From Streptomyces fungicidicus (GTDB lineage Bacteria; Actinomycetota; Actinomycetes; Streptomycetales; Streptomycetaceae): a stretch of 64,000 bases of DNA. The notes under the pieces are model-generated. The model was not told the origin of the DNA, did no database searches, and was given only the letters and a program-made list of their open reading frames with translations. Below, piece after piece: positions 43,461 to 57,200 of this stretch. The stretch is from positions 310,001 to 374,000 of the forward strand of contig NZ_CP023407.1 in the NCBI RefSeq assembly GCF_003665435.1, written 5' to 3'. Position numbers and translations under genes: made by a program. Each line of letters opens with the position of its first letter. The stretch's first letter is position 1.

Positions 43461-44944
43461 TGTGGCTGACGCAGCTGCTGGAGCGCAACCGTCAGTGCCG
43501 GCCCGGCCGGATCGCGCTGGTGGACGACGAACGCAGCGTCACCTGGGCCGAGCTGCACGACCGTACGCGGCAACTTGCCCACGGCCTGGCGGAGTCGGGC
43601 ATCGGGCGGGGTGACCGGGTGGCCGTGCTCTCCAAGGACCGGATCGAGGTCCTGGAGAGCTACTTCGCGCTGGCCCGACTCGGCGCGCTGTTCGTGCCGC
43701 TCAATCACAGCCTGGCCGAGCCCGAGGTCGCCGGGATCGTCGAGCGGGTCGGCGCGGTGGCCGTCCTCGGCGAGTCCGAACTGCTCGACCGCCACGCCGA
43801 ACTGCCGAAGTCGGTGCGTCTCCGGGTCGCCTTCGACAAGCCCGCCTTCGCGCGGCTGGGCACCCTGGCCGAAGAGCGGGAGCTGCCGGACGTCGCCGAC
43901 ACCGACCCCATCGCCGTACTGCACACCTCGGCGACCACCGGACAGGCCAAGGGGGTGACGGTCGACAGCGCGTCCTTCCGCGCGATCGCCCTCGGCTGGC
44001 TGGTGTCGGCCCGCCCTACCGACGACATCGTCATGGTCAACTGCTGCCCGCTCTACCACGGCAGCATGGTCGTGTCCCTCACCTACCTGGCGGCCGGAGC
44101 GACAGTCGTGCTGATGCCCGGATTCACTCCGCAGCGGGCGCTGTCGGCGGTGGAGCGGCACCGCGCCACGCACATGTGGCTGGTGCCTCAGATGCTGCGC
44201 TTCATGCTCCAGGCGAAGGCGTCCGGGCACACCGACCTGTCCTCCCTGGGGGAGGTGCTGTACGGGGCCGCCCCCATGCCGCTCGACGTCTACGCCGACG
44301 CGGTCGAACGGCTCGGGTGCGGCTTCCGGCAGGTGTACGGCATGACCGAGGTGGGGGGCCCGTTCGTCACGCTCGGTCCCGACGAGCACCCCGCGCCCGG
44401 GGACGTGACCGCCCGCATCCCGTGCGGACGGGTCGTGCCGGGCATGTCCGCCCGCGCTGTCGACGAGGCGGGCCGGGAACTGCCGCCCGGCGAAATCGGC
44501 GAGATCGTGGTGCGCGGGCCGGGCGTCATGCGGGGCTACTGGAACGACCCGGAGGCCACCCGCCAGATCACCCGCGACGGCTGGATCAGGACAGGTGACC
44601 TCGGCTTCATGGACGACGAGGGCCGCATCAGCCTGGTGGACCGCACCAAGGATGTGATCATCCGCGCGGGGCAGAACGTCTACCCCTCCGAGATCGAGCG
44701 CGCCCTGATGACCCACCCGGCGGTCCGGGACGCGGCGGTCGTCGGCATGCCCGACGAGGACTACGGCGAGGTGCCGCTGGCCTACGTGACCCTGGAGACG
44801 GGCGCGGAGCCGAGCACCGCGGAGTTGCTCACACACGTGACGGGGCTGCTCGCACCGTACAAGCGGCCGCGACGGGTGGAGTTCATCGAACAGGTGCCGC
44901 GCAATCCCGCCGGCAAGATCATCAAGAAGCTGCTGCGGGTATGA
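43460..44944 (+). CDS. antF: anthranilate-AMP ligase loading AntG
   Basis: About 494 residues of the acyl-AMP/acyl-CoA ligase family. [11 protein letters not shown] (P-loop), [28 protein letters not shown] and PAGKIIKK (catalytic Lys near the C-terminus) are intact. Start ATG overlaps the antG TGA. It activates anthranilate and transfers it to AntG in the antimycin pathway. Confidence 0.92.
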   Translation: MWLTQLLERNRQCRPGRIALVDDERSVTWAELHDRTRQLAHGLAESGIGRGDRVAVLSKDRIEVLESYFALARLGALFVPLNHSLAEPEVAGIVERVGAVAVLGESELLDRHAELPKSVRLRVAFDKPAFARLGTLAEERELPDVADTDPIAVLHTSATTGQAKGVTVDSASFRAIALGWLVSARPTDDIVMVNCCPLYHGSMVVSLTYLAAGATVVLMPGFTPQRALSAVERHRATHMWLVPQMLRFMLQAKASGHTDLSSLGEVLYGAAPMPLDVYADAVERLGCGFRQVYGMTEVGGPFVTLGPDEHPAPGDVTARIPCGRVVPGMSARAVDEAGRELPPGEIGEIVVRGPGVMRGYWNDPEATRQITRDGWIRTGDLGFMDDEGRISLVDRTKDVIIRAGQNVYPSEIERALMTHPAVRDAAVVGMPDEDYGEVPLAYVTLETGAEPSTAELLTHVTGLLAPYKRPRRVEFIEQVPRNPAGKIIKKLLRV

Positions 44945-44966
44945 GGGTGCGCGAGGGCGGACGGCG

Positions 44967-45755
44967 ATGAGTGAACGCCCGACGCGCCCCGGGCCGGCCA
45001 CGACGCGGACGCCGTGGCCGGCCCGAGCTGGTGCGGAGCTCGTGCCGGCGGTTCAGAGCCGCGGGAGACCCCTGTGGTCGGGCCGGGCTGAAGAGGGGCC
45101 GCACCGTGGCAAGCCCTCGCCGTGGGTGCGCGACGACCTGGCCGCGCTGCGTCCGCTCCTTCTCGCCTCCGGGCTCGGGCTCGGTGTCGCGGCCGCATCC
45201 GAACCGGGCGCGGAACCGGCCGGGCCCGCCGAGGCGGCTGCCGCGGCCTCGATGCCGGAGCAGCGGCGGCGGGAGTTCCTGGCCGGCCGGAGGGCCGCCC
45301 GCCGGGCCCTGTGGGCGGTGGGGCTGGACTGCGGTGAGATCCCCCGGTCGGGGCGCCTGCCGGTGTTCGCGCCGGGCCGGGCCGCGTCGATCTCGCACAG
45401 TGCGGGGATCGCCGTCGCCGTGGCGCGCGGCGCCGACGGGGAATTGCCTCTCGGCTGTGACCTGGAGCTGCGGCCCCTCCCCCGCGCAGCGGCCCGTCTG
45501 GTGCTGCGTGCGGACGAGGAGCCGCTGCTCGCGGTCTGGTCGGTGACCGCATTGTTCTCCGCCAAGGAATCCGCCTGGAAGGCCCTCGCCGTGACGGACG
45601 GGGGCCTGCGGGACTTGCGGGCCTCGTCCTGCGGGGACGAACTGCGTGTCGGCCTTCGCGTGGATCCCGCGCGTGCCGTGGGGGTGCGGGTCGTGCACGT
45701 CGGGGCGGCGGGCGTCTTCAGCTACGTGACCGGCCAGGATACCGTCCCCGGCTGA
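44967..45755 (+). CDS. antQ: 4'-phosphopantetheinyl transferase
   Basis: About 262 residues, Sfp/EntD type. FLAGRRAARRALWAVGL, AASISHSAGIAVAVARG, GCDLELRPL (Mg-binding Asp/Glu) and FSAKESAWKAL (Lys-Glu motif) are all kept. A low-complexity N-terminal 50 residues precedes the fold. It primes the carrier domains of AntC, AntD and AntG. AntQ is present only in the longer antimycin cluster forms. Confidence 0.92.
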   Translation: MSERPTRPGPATTRTPWPARAGAELVPAVQSRGRPLWSGRAEEGPHRGKPSPWVRDDLAALRPLLLASGLGLGVAAASEPGAEPAGPAEAAAAASMPEQRRREFLAGRRAARRALWAVGLDCGEIPRSGRLPVFAPGRAASISHSAGIAVAVARGADGELPLGCDLELRPLPRAAARLVLRADEEPLLAVWSVTALFSAKESAWKALAVTDGGLRDLRASSCGDELRVGLRVDPARAVGVRVVHVGAAGVFSYVTGQDTVPG

Positions 45756-45761
45756 CAGAAG

Positions 45762-45795
45762 CCGCCCGTCCCCGGGCGCGCCGGGAGACGGGCGG
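45762..45795. terminator. hairpin after antQ
   Basis: CCGCCCGTC and GACGGGCGG pair around a GC-rich loop, between the ends of antQ and the convergent small gene. Confidence 0.6.
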
Positions 45796-45804
45796 GGCGA
45801 CGGA

Positions 45805-46002
45805 TCAGCGCTCCGGCGTCGTGCCGCCGTCCCGGTAGGAACGCCGCACCGAGTCGGCCGCCTTGTCGGTCCGGGCGTCGTACTTGTTGCCCGTCCGCTC
45901 GTCGACCATGCGCTCGGCGCCCGAGACGCCCTTGTCCGCCTGGTCGGGGTGGCCCTTGGCCATCTCCTTGGCCTTGTTCATCATGTCGCCCAGCTTGCCC
46001 AT
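45805..46002 (-). CDS. MT0933-type antitoxin-like small protein
   Basis: About 65 residues, hydrophilic and helical: MGKLGDMMNKAKEMAKGHPD, then DKGVSGAERMVDERTGNKYD. This matches the actinobacterial Rv0909/MT0933 antitoxin family by appearance. No toxin gene (MbcT-like or other) is adjacent. It sits inside the antimycin cluster, between antQ and antE, with no obvious pathway role. GGAGGTACC lies before the ATG. Confidence 0.75.
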   Translation of the reverse strand: MGKLGDMMNKAKEMAKGHPDQADKGVSGAERMVDERTGNKYDARTDKAADSVRRSYRDGGTTPER

Positions 46003-46069
46003 GGGGGTACCTCCAAGAGGTGCGCGTGCGTCGTACCCCGCCGCAGGTACCCCTCAGGCCGCGGGCGAA

Positions 46070-47299
46070 TCACCCCAGGTCGCCCACCCGGGCCGCCATG
46101 TTGCCCGCCGGGTGCCGGTTGTCGTGGATGAGCTGGTGGGCGAGGCCGATCTCGTCGAAGCCGAAGGTCCGGGACAGGCACGGATCGATGATCCCCTGGT
46201 CGATCAGCCGGGTGACCTCACGTGCTTCCCGTGCCGTGGCGACGTGCGAGCCCTGCAGCCGCTTCTGGCGCATCCACAGGAACCGCAGATCGACGTCGCC
46301 GTTGTAGCCGGTGGTGCCGCCGCACAGCACGACCATGCCGCCGTTGTCGCACAAATACAGGGAGGTGGGGATGGTGTCGGCGCCGGAGTGTTCCAGCACG
46401 ATGCGCGGGCTGCGGCGCTCGCCCAGCACCTCCCAGAAGGCCCGTCCGAAGGCCCTGGCTCCCGACAGCCAGCGTGCCGTCGCCGCTTCGTCGGAGGTGT
46501 CCGGCAGCCTCCCCCAGTGGTCGAACCTCCGCCGGTCGATGAAGCCCTCGGCGCCCAGCTTGAGGCAGAAATCGCCCCGTTCCTCGCTGGAGACGACCGC
46601 GACGGGGATGCCGCCGACGTGCCGGACGAGTTGGATGGCGATGCAGCCCAGTCCGCCCGCGCCACCCCAGATCAGTACCGGGTCGCCGGGGCGGACCGTG
46701 TGCGGCGGCCAGCCGAAGAGCTGGCGGTAGGCGGTGGCGGCGGTCGCCATGTAGCAGGCGGCCTCCGCCCAGGGCAGCCGCGCGGGCTTGGGGTGGCACA
46801 TGTAGTCGTCGACGACGGCGAACTGGGCGAACGAGCCGTAGTTCTCCTCGTAGCCCCACACCCGCTGGGTGGCGGACCACGTGGGGTCGCCGCCGAGACG
46901 GATGTCCTCGGCCTTCTCGTCCCAGCGGTTGGCGAGGACGACGACCTCGTCGCCGAGCTCCACCCCGCGTACGTCCTCGCCGACCGCCCACACGATCCCG
47001 GACAGGTCGGAGCCGCCGATGTGGAAGTCCTCGGTGGCGCCCGCCTTCTGCCGTGCGGCGATCACGTCGAGCGGCGAACCGAGCGCCGCCCAGACGTTGT
47101 TGTAGTTGATGCCGGCCGCCATCACCTTCACCAGGACCTGGCCGCGCCCCACGGGCGGCACGTCGACCACCTCGGTACGGAAGGCGTCGACGGGCTGTCC
47201 GTAGCGCTCACGGCGGATGAGCGAGGCGTACATCTTCTTCGGGGCGGTGCCGAGCTCGGGGGCGTCACCGAGTTCGTAGAGGTCCTGGGTCGCTTGCAC
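46070..47299 (-). CDS. antE: crotonyl-CoA carboxylase/reductase, alkylmalonyl-CoA supply
   Basis: About 409 residues of the CCR branch of MDR enzymes. YASLIRRERYGQPVDAF, INYNNVWAALGSP, GSDLSGIVWAVGEDV, RVWGYEENYGSFAQF and ILIWGG-like VLIWGGAGGLGCIA are characteristic. It reductively carboxylates 2-enoyl-CoAs, giving the varied C7 alkyl groups of antimycins. GTG at 47299 has GAGGAG 7 nt upstream; a GTG at 47326 overlapping the antD stop is the alternative. Confidence 0.93.
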   Translation of the reverse strand: MQATQDLYELGDAPELGTAPKKMYASLIRRERYGQPVDAFRTEVVDVPPVGRGQVLVKVMAAGINYNNVWAALGSPLDVIAARQKAGATEDFHIGGSDLSGIVWAVGEDVRGVELGDEVVVLANRWDEKAEDIRLGGDPTWSATQRVWGYEENYGSFAQFAVVDDYMCHPKPARLPWAEAACYMATAATAYRQLFGWPPHTVRPGDPVLIWGGAGGLGCIAIQLVRHVGGIPVAVVSSEERGDFCLKLGAEGFIDRRRFDHWGRLPDTSDEAATARWLSGARAFGRAFWEVLGERRSPRIVLEHSGADTIPTSLYLCDNGGMVVLCGGTTGYNGDVDLRFLWMRQKRLQGSHVATAREAREVTRLIDQGIIDPCLSRTFGFDEIGLAHQLIHDNRHPAGNMAARVGDLG

Positions 47300-47322
47300 G
47301 CTGGTTCTCCTCGTCGCGGGTT

Positions 47323-51205
<3,883 letters not shown>

Positions 51206-51213
<8 letters not shown>

Positions 51214-54200
51214 GGCCGCGGTCCTTGCCCTGACGGACGGTGCGGCGGGCGCGGGCGGCGCGTTGCCGGCGTGCTTGTTCCCGGGCGCGGTCGAGGCCGT
51301 CGTCGGTCTCCGGCCGGGAGGGCGCCTCGGCGTCCGGCACCGGGCCCGCGCCGGTGGCCGACAGGTGGCGGGCCAGGTCCCGGACGGTGGGGTGCGCGAA
51401 CAGATCGACCACCGACAGCTCGCTGCCGAAGGCGCGGTTCACGGCGGTCTGGGCGGTGACCAGGAGCAGGGAGTTGCCGCCCAGGTCGAAGAAGTTGTCG
51501 TCCAGGCCCACCCGGTCGCGGCCCAGGACGTCGCACCACACCTCGGCGAGCCGGCTCTCCAGCCGCCGCAGGCCGTCTTCCGTCTCCGTCTCGTCGGGGC
51601 GAGAGCTCGTGCCCGCCGAGCGCAGCGTCCACCCGTCGTCGGACAGGCCGGCCGCGCGGACGCTGCCGGTGACGGCGTGGTACAGGGCGCCGAGGTCGGC
51701 GCCGTCCCGCAGGCCGACGCGCGCGGCCAGGCGGCGGGTCTGGCGCACGGGGGCCACGACGTGGCTGCGCACCCAGGGGGCGGTGCGGTCGGCGCCGATC
51801 AGCAGGTGCGGCTCGTCCAGGGTGCGGGCGAGGTCGAAGGAGCGCAGCGCGGCGGGAACGTCGAGCGGCCGGTAGCCACGGGCCTCGGAGAGCGCGGTGA
51901 GACCGTAGCCGCGGCTCATGCCCCGTTCGCGCCACATGCTCCAGGCGAGCGACTGCGCGGGCAGGCCGAGGCCGCGGCGGTACCCGGCGAGGGCGTCCAG
52001 GTAGGCGTTGGCGGCGGCGTAGGCGGCGTTCATGGCGCCGCCGAAGAAGCCGTTGACCGAGGAGAAGGTGACGAAGGAGGTGACCGGGTGGTCGGCGGTG
52101 AGCCGGTGCAGGATCCACGCGCCGCGCACCTTCGCCTCCAGCGCCCGGCGCCAGGTGGGGGTGTCCAGTTCCCCGACGGGGCGCTCCACGAGCGTCCCGG
52201 CCAGGTGCAGCACCGACGTCAGGGGCACGCCCCACGCCTCGGTGGCGGCCTCGACCGCGGCGCGGACGCGGGCCTCGTCGGTGACGTCGGCGCGGGCGTA
52301 GCGGACCTCCCCGCGTTCACGCAGCCGCGGCAGGGCGTGGGCCTCGTCCTCCGGGGAGCGCCCGACGACGAGCAGCCGGGTGCCAGGGGTGCGCAGCAGG
52401 TGGGCGGCGATCTCGGTGCCGACGCCGCCGAGGCCTCCGGTGAGCAGGGTGAAGCCCTCGTGCGCGGGCGGCTCGGCGCGGGTCGGGCTGTCGGGCAGGG
52501 GGGCGAGGCGGCGTTCGTAGCGCAGCCCGTCGCGGTACGCCACGTCCGCGCCGTCCGCGCCGGCGGCCGCCTCCGCCGTCAGGATGGTCAGCGGGTCGGT
52601 GCCGTCGCCCGGTGGCAGGTCGAGGTGCCGGGTCCGCAGCCAGCCGCACTCCTCGGCCAGCGACTTGAGCAGCGCTCCGGCCAGGGCGTGGGCCGGGGAG
52701 GGGTGGTCGCCGGGGTGGACGGCGTGGGCGCCCGCGGACACGTGGACCAGGTCCACGGGGCGCTGCCGGCCGGGCCGGGCGATGAGGGCCCGGGTGAAGG
52801 CGAGCAGCCGCTCCGCACCCGTCGTGTCGTCGGGCGCCGCCGGGGGGCCTCCCCGGAACCCGTCGAGGTGGAGGACGGCGTCGACGGGCCGATGGTCCTG
52901 CTCCAGCCGGCCAAGGAGCGCGGCGTAGTCGGACTCCTCGGCGGGCCGGACGCGGTAGTGCGCGGCGTCGATCCGGGTGTACGACGGTCCTTCGCCGACC
53001 ACCGTGCACAGGCCCCCGGCGGTGCGCAGCGCGTCGGCGAGCCGTTGCGCGAGTGCGCCGGCTCGCGGGTCGCCGCCCGCGAGGACGAGGGTGTGCCGGC
53101 CGGACGCCGTGGGACGGGTACCGGCGCGTTCCACACGCTGCCACACCGGGCGCAGGAACCAGTCGGGGACGGTGGCCGCGGTGCCCAGCAGCACCTGGGT
53201 GCGGCGCACCTCGTCGTCGAAGTCGCCCGCCTCGAAGCTCTTGCGCAGCTTGGTGCGCTGGATCTTGCCGATCTCCGTCTTGGGGACGGCGTCCCGCGCC
53301 ACCGGGATGAGGAAGGCGGGGCTGACGCCGATCTCCCGGGTGACCTTGCCGGCGATCTCGCGCAGGGCGCGGGCCTCGTCGGCGGTGGCCTCCGGGGTGA
53401 GGTGCAGGAACAGGGCGAGTTCGTCGGTGGGTGAGGAGGGGTCGGTGCGTACCGCGACCGCGGCGGTGAAGCTCCGCTCCGCGTAGGGCAGTTCCTCGAC
53501 GCACGCCTCGATCTCGTGGCTGTAGTGGTTGACGCCGTTGACGATGATGACGTCCTTGGCGCGGCCGGTGATGTAGAGCTCGCCGTCGCGCAGGAACGCC
53601 AGGTCGCCGGTGTCGAACCAGCCGTCGTCGGTGAACGCCTCGGCGTTGGCCGCCGGGTTGTCGTGGTAGCCGCCGGTCACCGAGGTGCCGCGGACCTGGA
53701 AGCGGCCCGCCTCGCCCTCGGTGAGGACCGTGCCCTGTTCGTCGGCGATCCGCATGGCGAACCCGGGGTAGGGCCGGCCGCAGCTGACGAACATCCCTTC
53801 GTCCGGGACGGGTTCGGGGGGCAGGACGGCATCGGTGACCACGGAGCAGGTCTCGGACATGCCCCAGCCGGGGTGCATCACGTCCTGCGGCAGGCCGAAG
53901 GGCTCGAGCGTGTGCAGGAACGCGCGGGCGGCGGAGGCGACGACGACCTCACCGGCGTTCATGACCAGCCGCATCGGCGACAGGTCCCAGGCGCGGCCGG
54001 TGAAGCGGTGAGCCTGTTCGGCGAGGAGCCCGAAGGCGAAGTTGGGCGCCCAGGTGACGGTGACCCGGTGCCGGTCGGCGAGGTCCATCCAGCGCAGGGG
54101 GTCCTGCAGGATCCAGGAGGTGGGGGCGTGGACCTGGCGGCAGCCCAGGTACACGTCGCGCAGGTGGAACATCACCACGCCGGTGACGTGGTCGAGCGGT

Positions 54201-57200
54201 ATCCAGTTCAGGGAGACGTCGTCGGCGCCGAGGCCGTTCATCTGCTCGGTGGCGGCCGAGCGGGTCAGCACGTTGCGGTGGGTGAGCCGCACCGCCTTGG
54301 GCAGGCCGGTGCTGCCGGACGTCATGAGCATCAGCAGGAGGTCGTCCGGTGCGGCGGGGTGCCAGTCGTGGTCCTCGGGCGCCTCGCGCAGGGCGTCGGC
54401 GGTGGTGATGCGCGGCCCGGGCCAGTCCTGCCGCGCGGCGACCGCGCGCAGACCGGCCTCGCGGCCGGCGGAGCACACGATCCAGGGCCGGCCGAGCATC
54501 CGCCAGATGCCCTCCAGCTTGGTCAACGCCGCGGAGGGGGTGTCGTAGGAGGCGGGGACGGTCAGCGGGACGGCGACGAAGCCGCCGAGGACGCAGCCCC
54601 ACAGCACGGCGAGGAAGTCCTCGGTGACGTCGCACTGGAGGATGACCTGGTCGCCCGGGCGCAGTCCGGCCCGGCGCAGTCCGGCCAGGACGCGGGAGGC
54701 CTCGGGGACGAGGGACGCGTAGGTCCGCCGGTGCTCGCTGCCGTCGGCGTGGACGTGGACGATGTCGCCCCGGTCCCGTGCGGCGGCGCGGCGCAGTGCC
54801 TCGGCCCAGCTGGGCACGGACGGCTCGACGAGGGCGGGGCCTTCGCTGACGGCCGGAACGCCGGAGGTTTCCGCGGTGCGGGCGTTGGGGGCGGCTTCGG
54901 CGGAGCGGTCGGGCAGTCCGGTGTGGCGGCGGTCCAGTTCCTCGGGGGCGTTCTCCACCGACACGTCGACCGTGGTGACGTCGGCCAGCTGGGCGAGCCG
55001 CTCCCGCCAGGTCCGGGCCGCGGTCGCGTCGACGGCGGGCAGGGCACGCAGTGCCGCGCCGTCCACGGTGCCGTCCTCGGCCCGGGGCAGGGCGTTGACC
55101 ACCGTGACGCGGACGGAACCGTGCCCCGCGCGGTCCAGGAGCTCCTCGACACGTTCGGCGGCGTCGGACCGCCCGGGCACCACGTACAGGCGCGACGGGG
55201 CGTCGCCGCCTCCGGACAGGGCGTGGGCGTCGCGGATGCCGGGCACGGACAGGGCCGCGTCCTCCAGGACGGAGGGATCGGCCACGGCCGGGGCGGGGGT
55301 GCGCTCGGGGAGCGCGGGCAGGCCCCCGAGGCGGGTCGCGGGGTCCGCGCTCACCGTGCTCAGGACGTCGTGCAGCGCGCGGGCGAACGCCTCGGCGGTG
55401 CCGGCGTCGTAAAGGTCGGTGGCGTACTCGACGTGCAGCGTCAGGCCGTCAGGGGTGCCCTCGGGGCCGTGGTGCTCCAGGACGTCCACGAAGAGGTCGA
55501 ACTTGGCGGTGCCGGTCGCGGTGGGCCGCAACTCGGTTCGGGTGCCGTCGAGTTCGAGGACGGCAGGCTTGTTGTTCTGCAGGGCGAGCATCACCTGGAA
55601 CAGGGGGTGACGGCCAGGTGTGCGGGGCGGGTTGAGGTCCTCCACCAGCCGGTCGAAGGGCAGGTCCTGGTGGTCCAGGGCGGCCAGGTCGGCGGTGCGC
55701 AGCCGGGCGAGGAGGTCGAGGAAGGCGGGGTCGCCGGAGGTGTCGGCGCGCAGCACGAGGGTGTTGGTGATCAGGCCGATCAGGGGGTCGAGGCCGGGTT
55801 CGGTGCGACCGGCGACGGGGGTGCCGAGGACGATGTCCTCGCCGGCGCCGCAGCGGGTGAGCAGGGCGCTGACGGCGGCGTGCAGCACCATGAACAGGCT
55901 GGCGCCCTCGCGGTCGGCGAGGCGCAGCAGGGCGCGGTGCAGGGCGGGGTCGACGGCGAGTTCGACGTGCGCGCCGCCGCCGCGCGGTGCCGGGGGCCGT
56001 GGCCGGTCGCCGGGCAGGGTGCACTCCTCGGGCAGGCCGTCCAGCGCGGTGCGCCAGTGGGTGGTGAGCCGTTCGATACGGCCGGGGCCGTCGGGTCCGG
56101 GGGCCAGCAGGGCGCGCTGCCACAGCGCGTAGTCGGCGTACTGCGCCGCCGGCGGGGTCCACTCGGGTGCCCTCCCCCGGCGGCGGGACGCGTAGGCGGC
56201 GGACAGGTCGGCGGCGAAGGGGCCGAGCGACCAGCCGTCGGCGGCACCGTGGTGCAGGACCAACAGCAGGACCCGCTCGGTCCCGGTGCCCAGCAACCAG
56301 GCCGCGAGAGGGCTTTCGGCGGTCAGGTCGAACCGGCGCCGCAGCGCGGCGGTCACATGGGCGGCGGTCTCGGCGGCGGGGCAGTCGATCCGCCGCAGCA
56401 CCGGGCGCAGCTCTGCCGTCTCCAGGACGCGCTGGTAGGCCACTCCGTCGTGCTCGGCGATCACCGTGCGCAGGCTCTCGTGCCGGTCGGCCAGGTCGCA
56501 GAGGGCCGCGTCGAGCGCCTCTGCGTCGAGGTCGGGCTCGGCGGGGACGAGGAGCGGGATGTTGTAGGTGGCCGCGCCCTCGTCGAGCCGGTGCAGGAAC
56601 CACATGCGTTCCTGGGCGAAGGACAGCGGCACCCGCGGGGGGCGCGCGATGTCGCCGAGGACCGGCCGGGGCGAGGCGTCGTGCCCTCCTACGGCGAGCC
56701 GTCGCGCGAGCGCCCCCGGGGTCGGCGTCTCGAACAGGGCGGTGATGGGGATCTCCGCGCCGGTCTCGTGCCGCAGACGGGCCAGCAGTCTGGTGGCGAG
56801 CAGGGAGTCGCCGCCCAGGTCGAAGAAGCCGGCGTCCACCCCGACGGACTCCCGCGGCAGCTGCAGTACCTCCTCGAACAGGGCGCACACCAGGACCTGT
56901 TCGGGTGTGGTGGGGCGGGTGCCGGACGCGACGGTGGTGAAGTCGGGGTCGGGCAGCGCCTGGACGTCGAGCTTGCCGTTCGCGGTCAGCGGCAGTGCGT
57001 CCACCGGGACGCAGACGGCGGGGACCATGTGGTCGGGCAGGTGGGCGGCGGCGTGGGCGCGCAGGTCGGCGGGGCTCACGGGTGCGTCGCCGGAGGGGAC
57101 GGTGTAGGCGACGAGGTGCAGGGCGCCGTTGCCGGCGTGGCGGGGCACGACGGCGGCGCGGGTGACGCCGGGGTGGGCGGCGAGGACGGCCTCGATCTCG

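Noticed and set aside
45762..46002. Toxin-antitoxin module
   Set aside because: Only the antitoxin-like half is present; the neighbours are a phosphopantetheinyl transferase and a crotonyl-CoA reductase.
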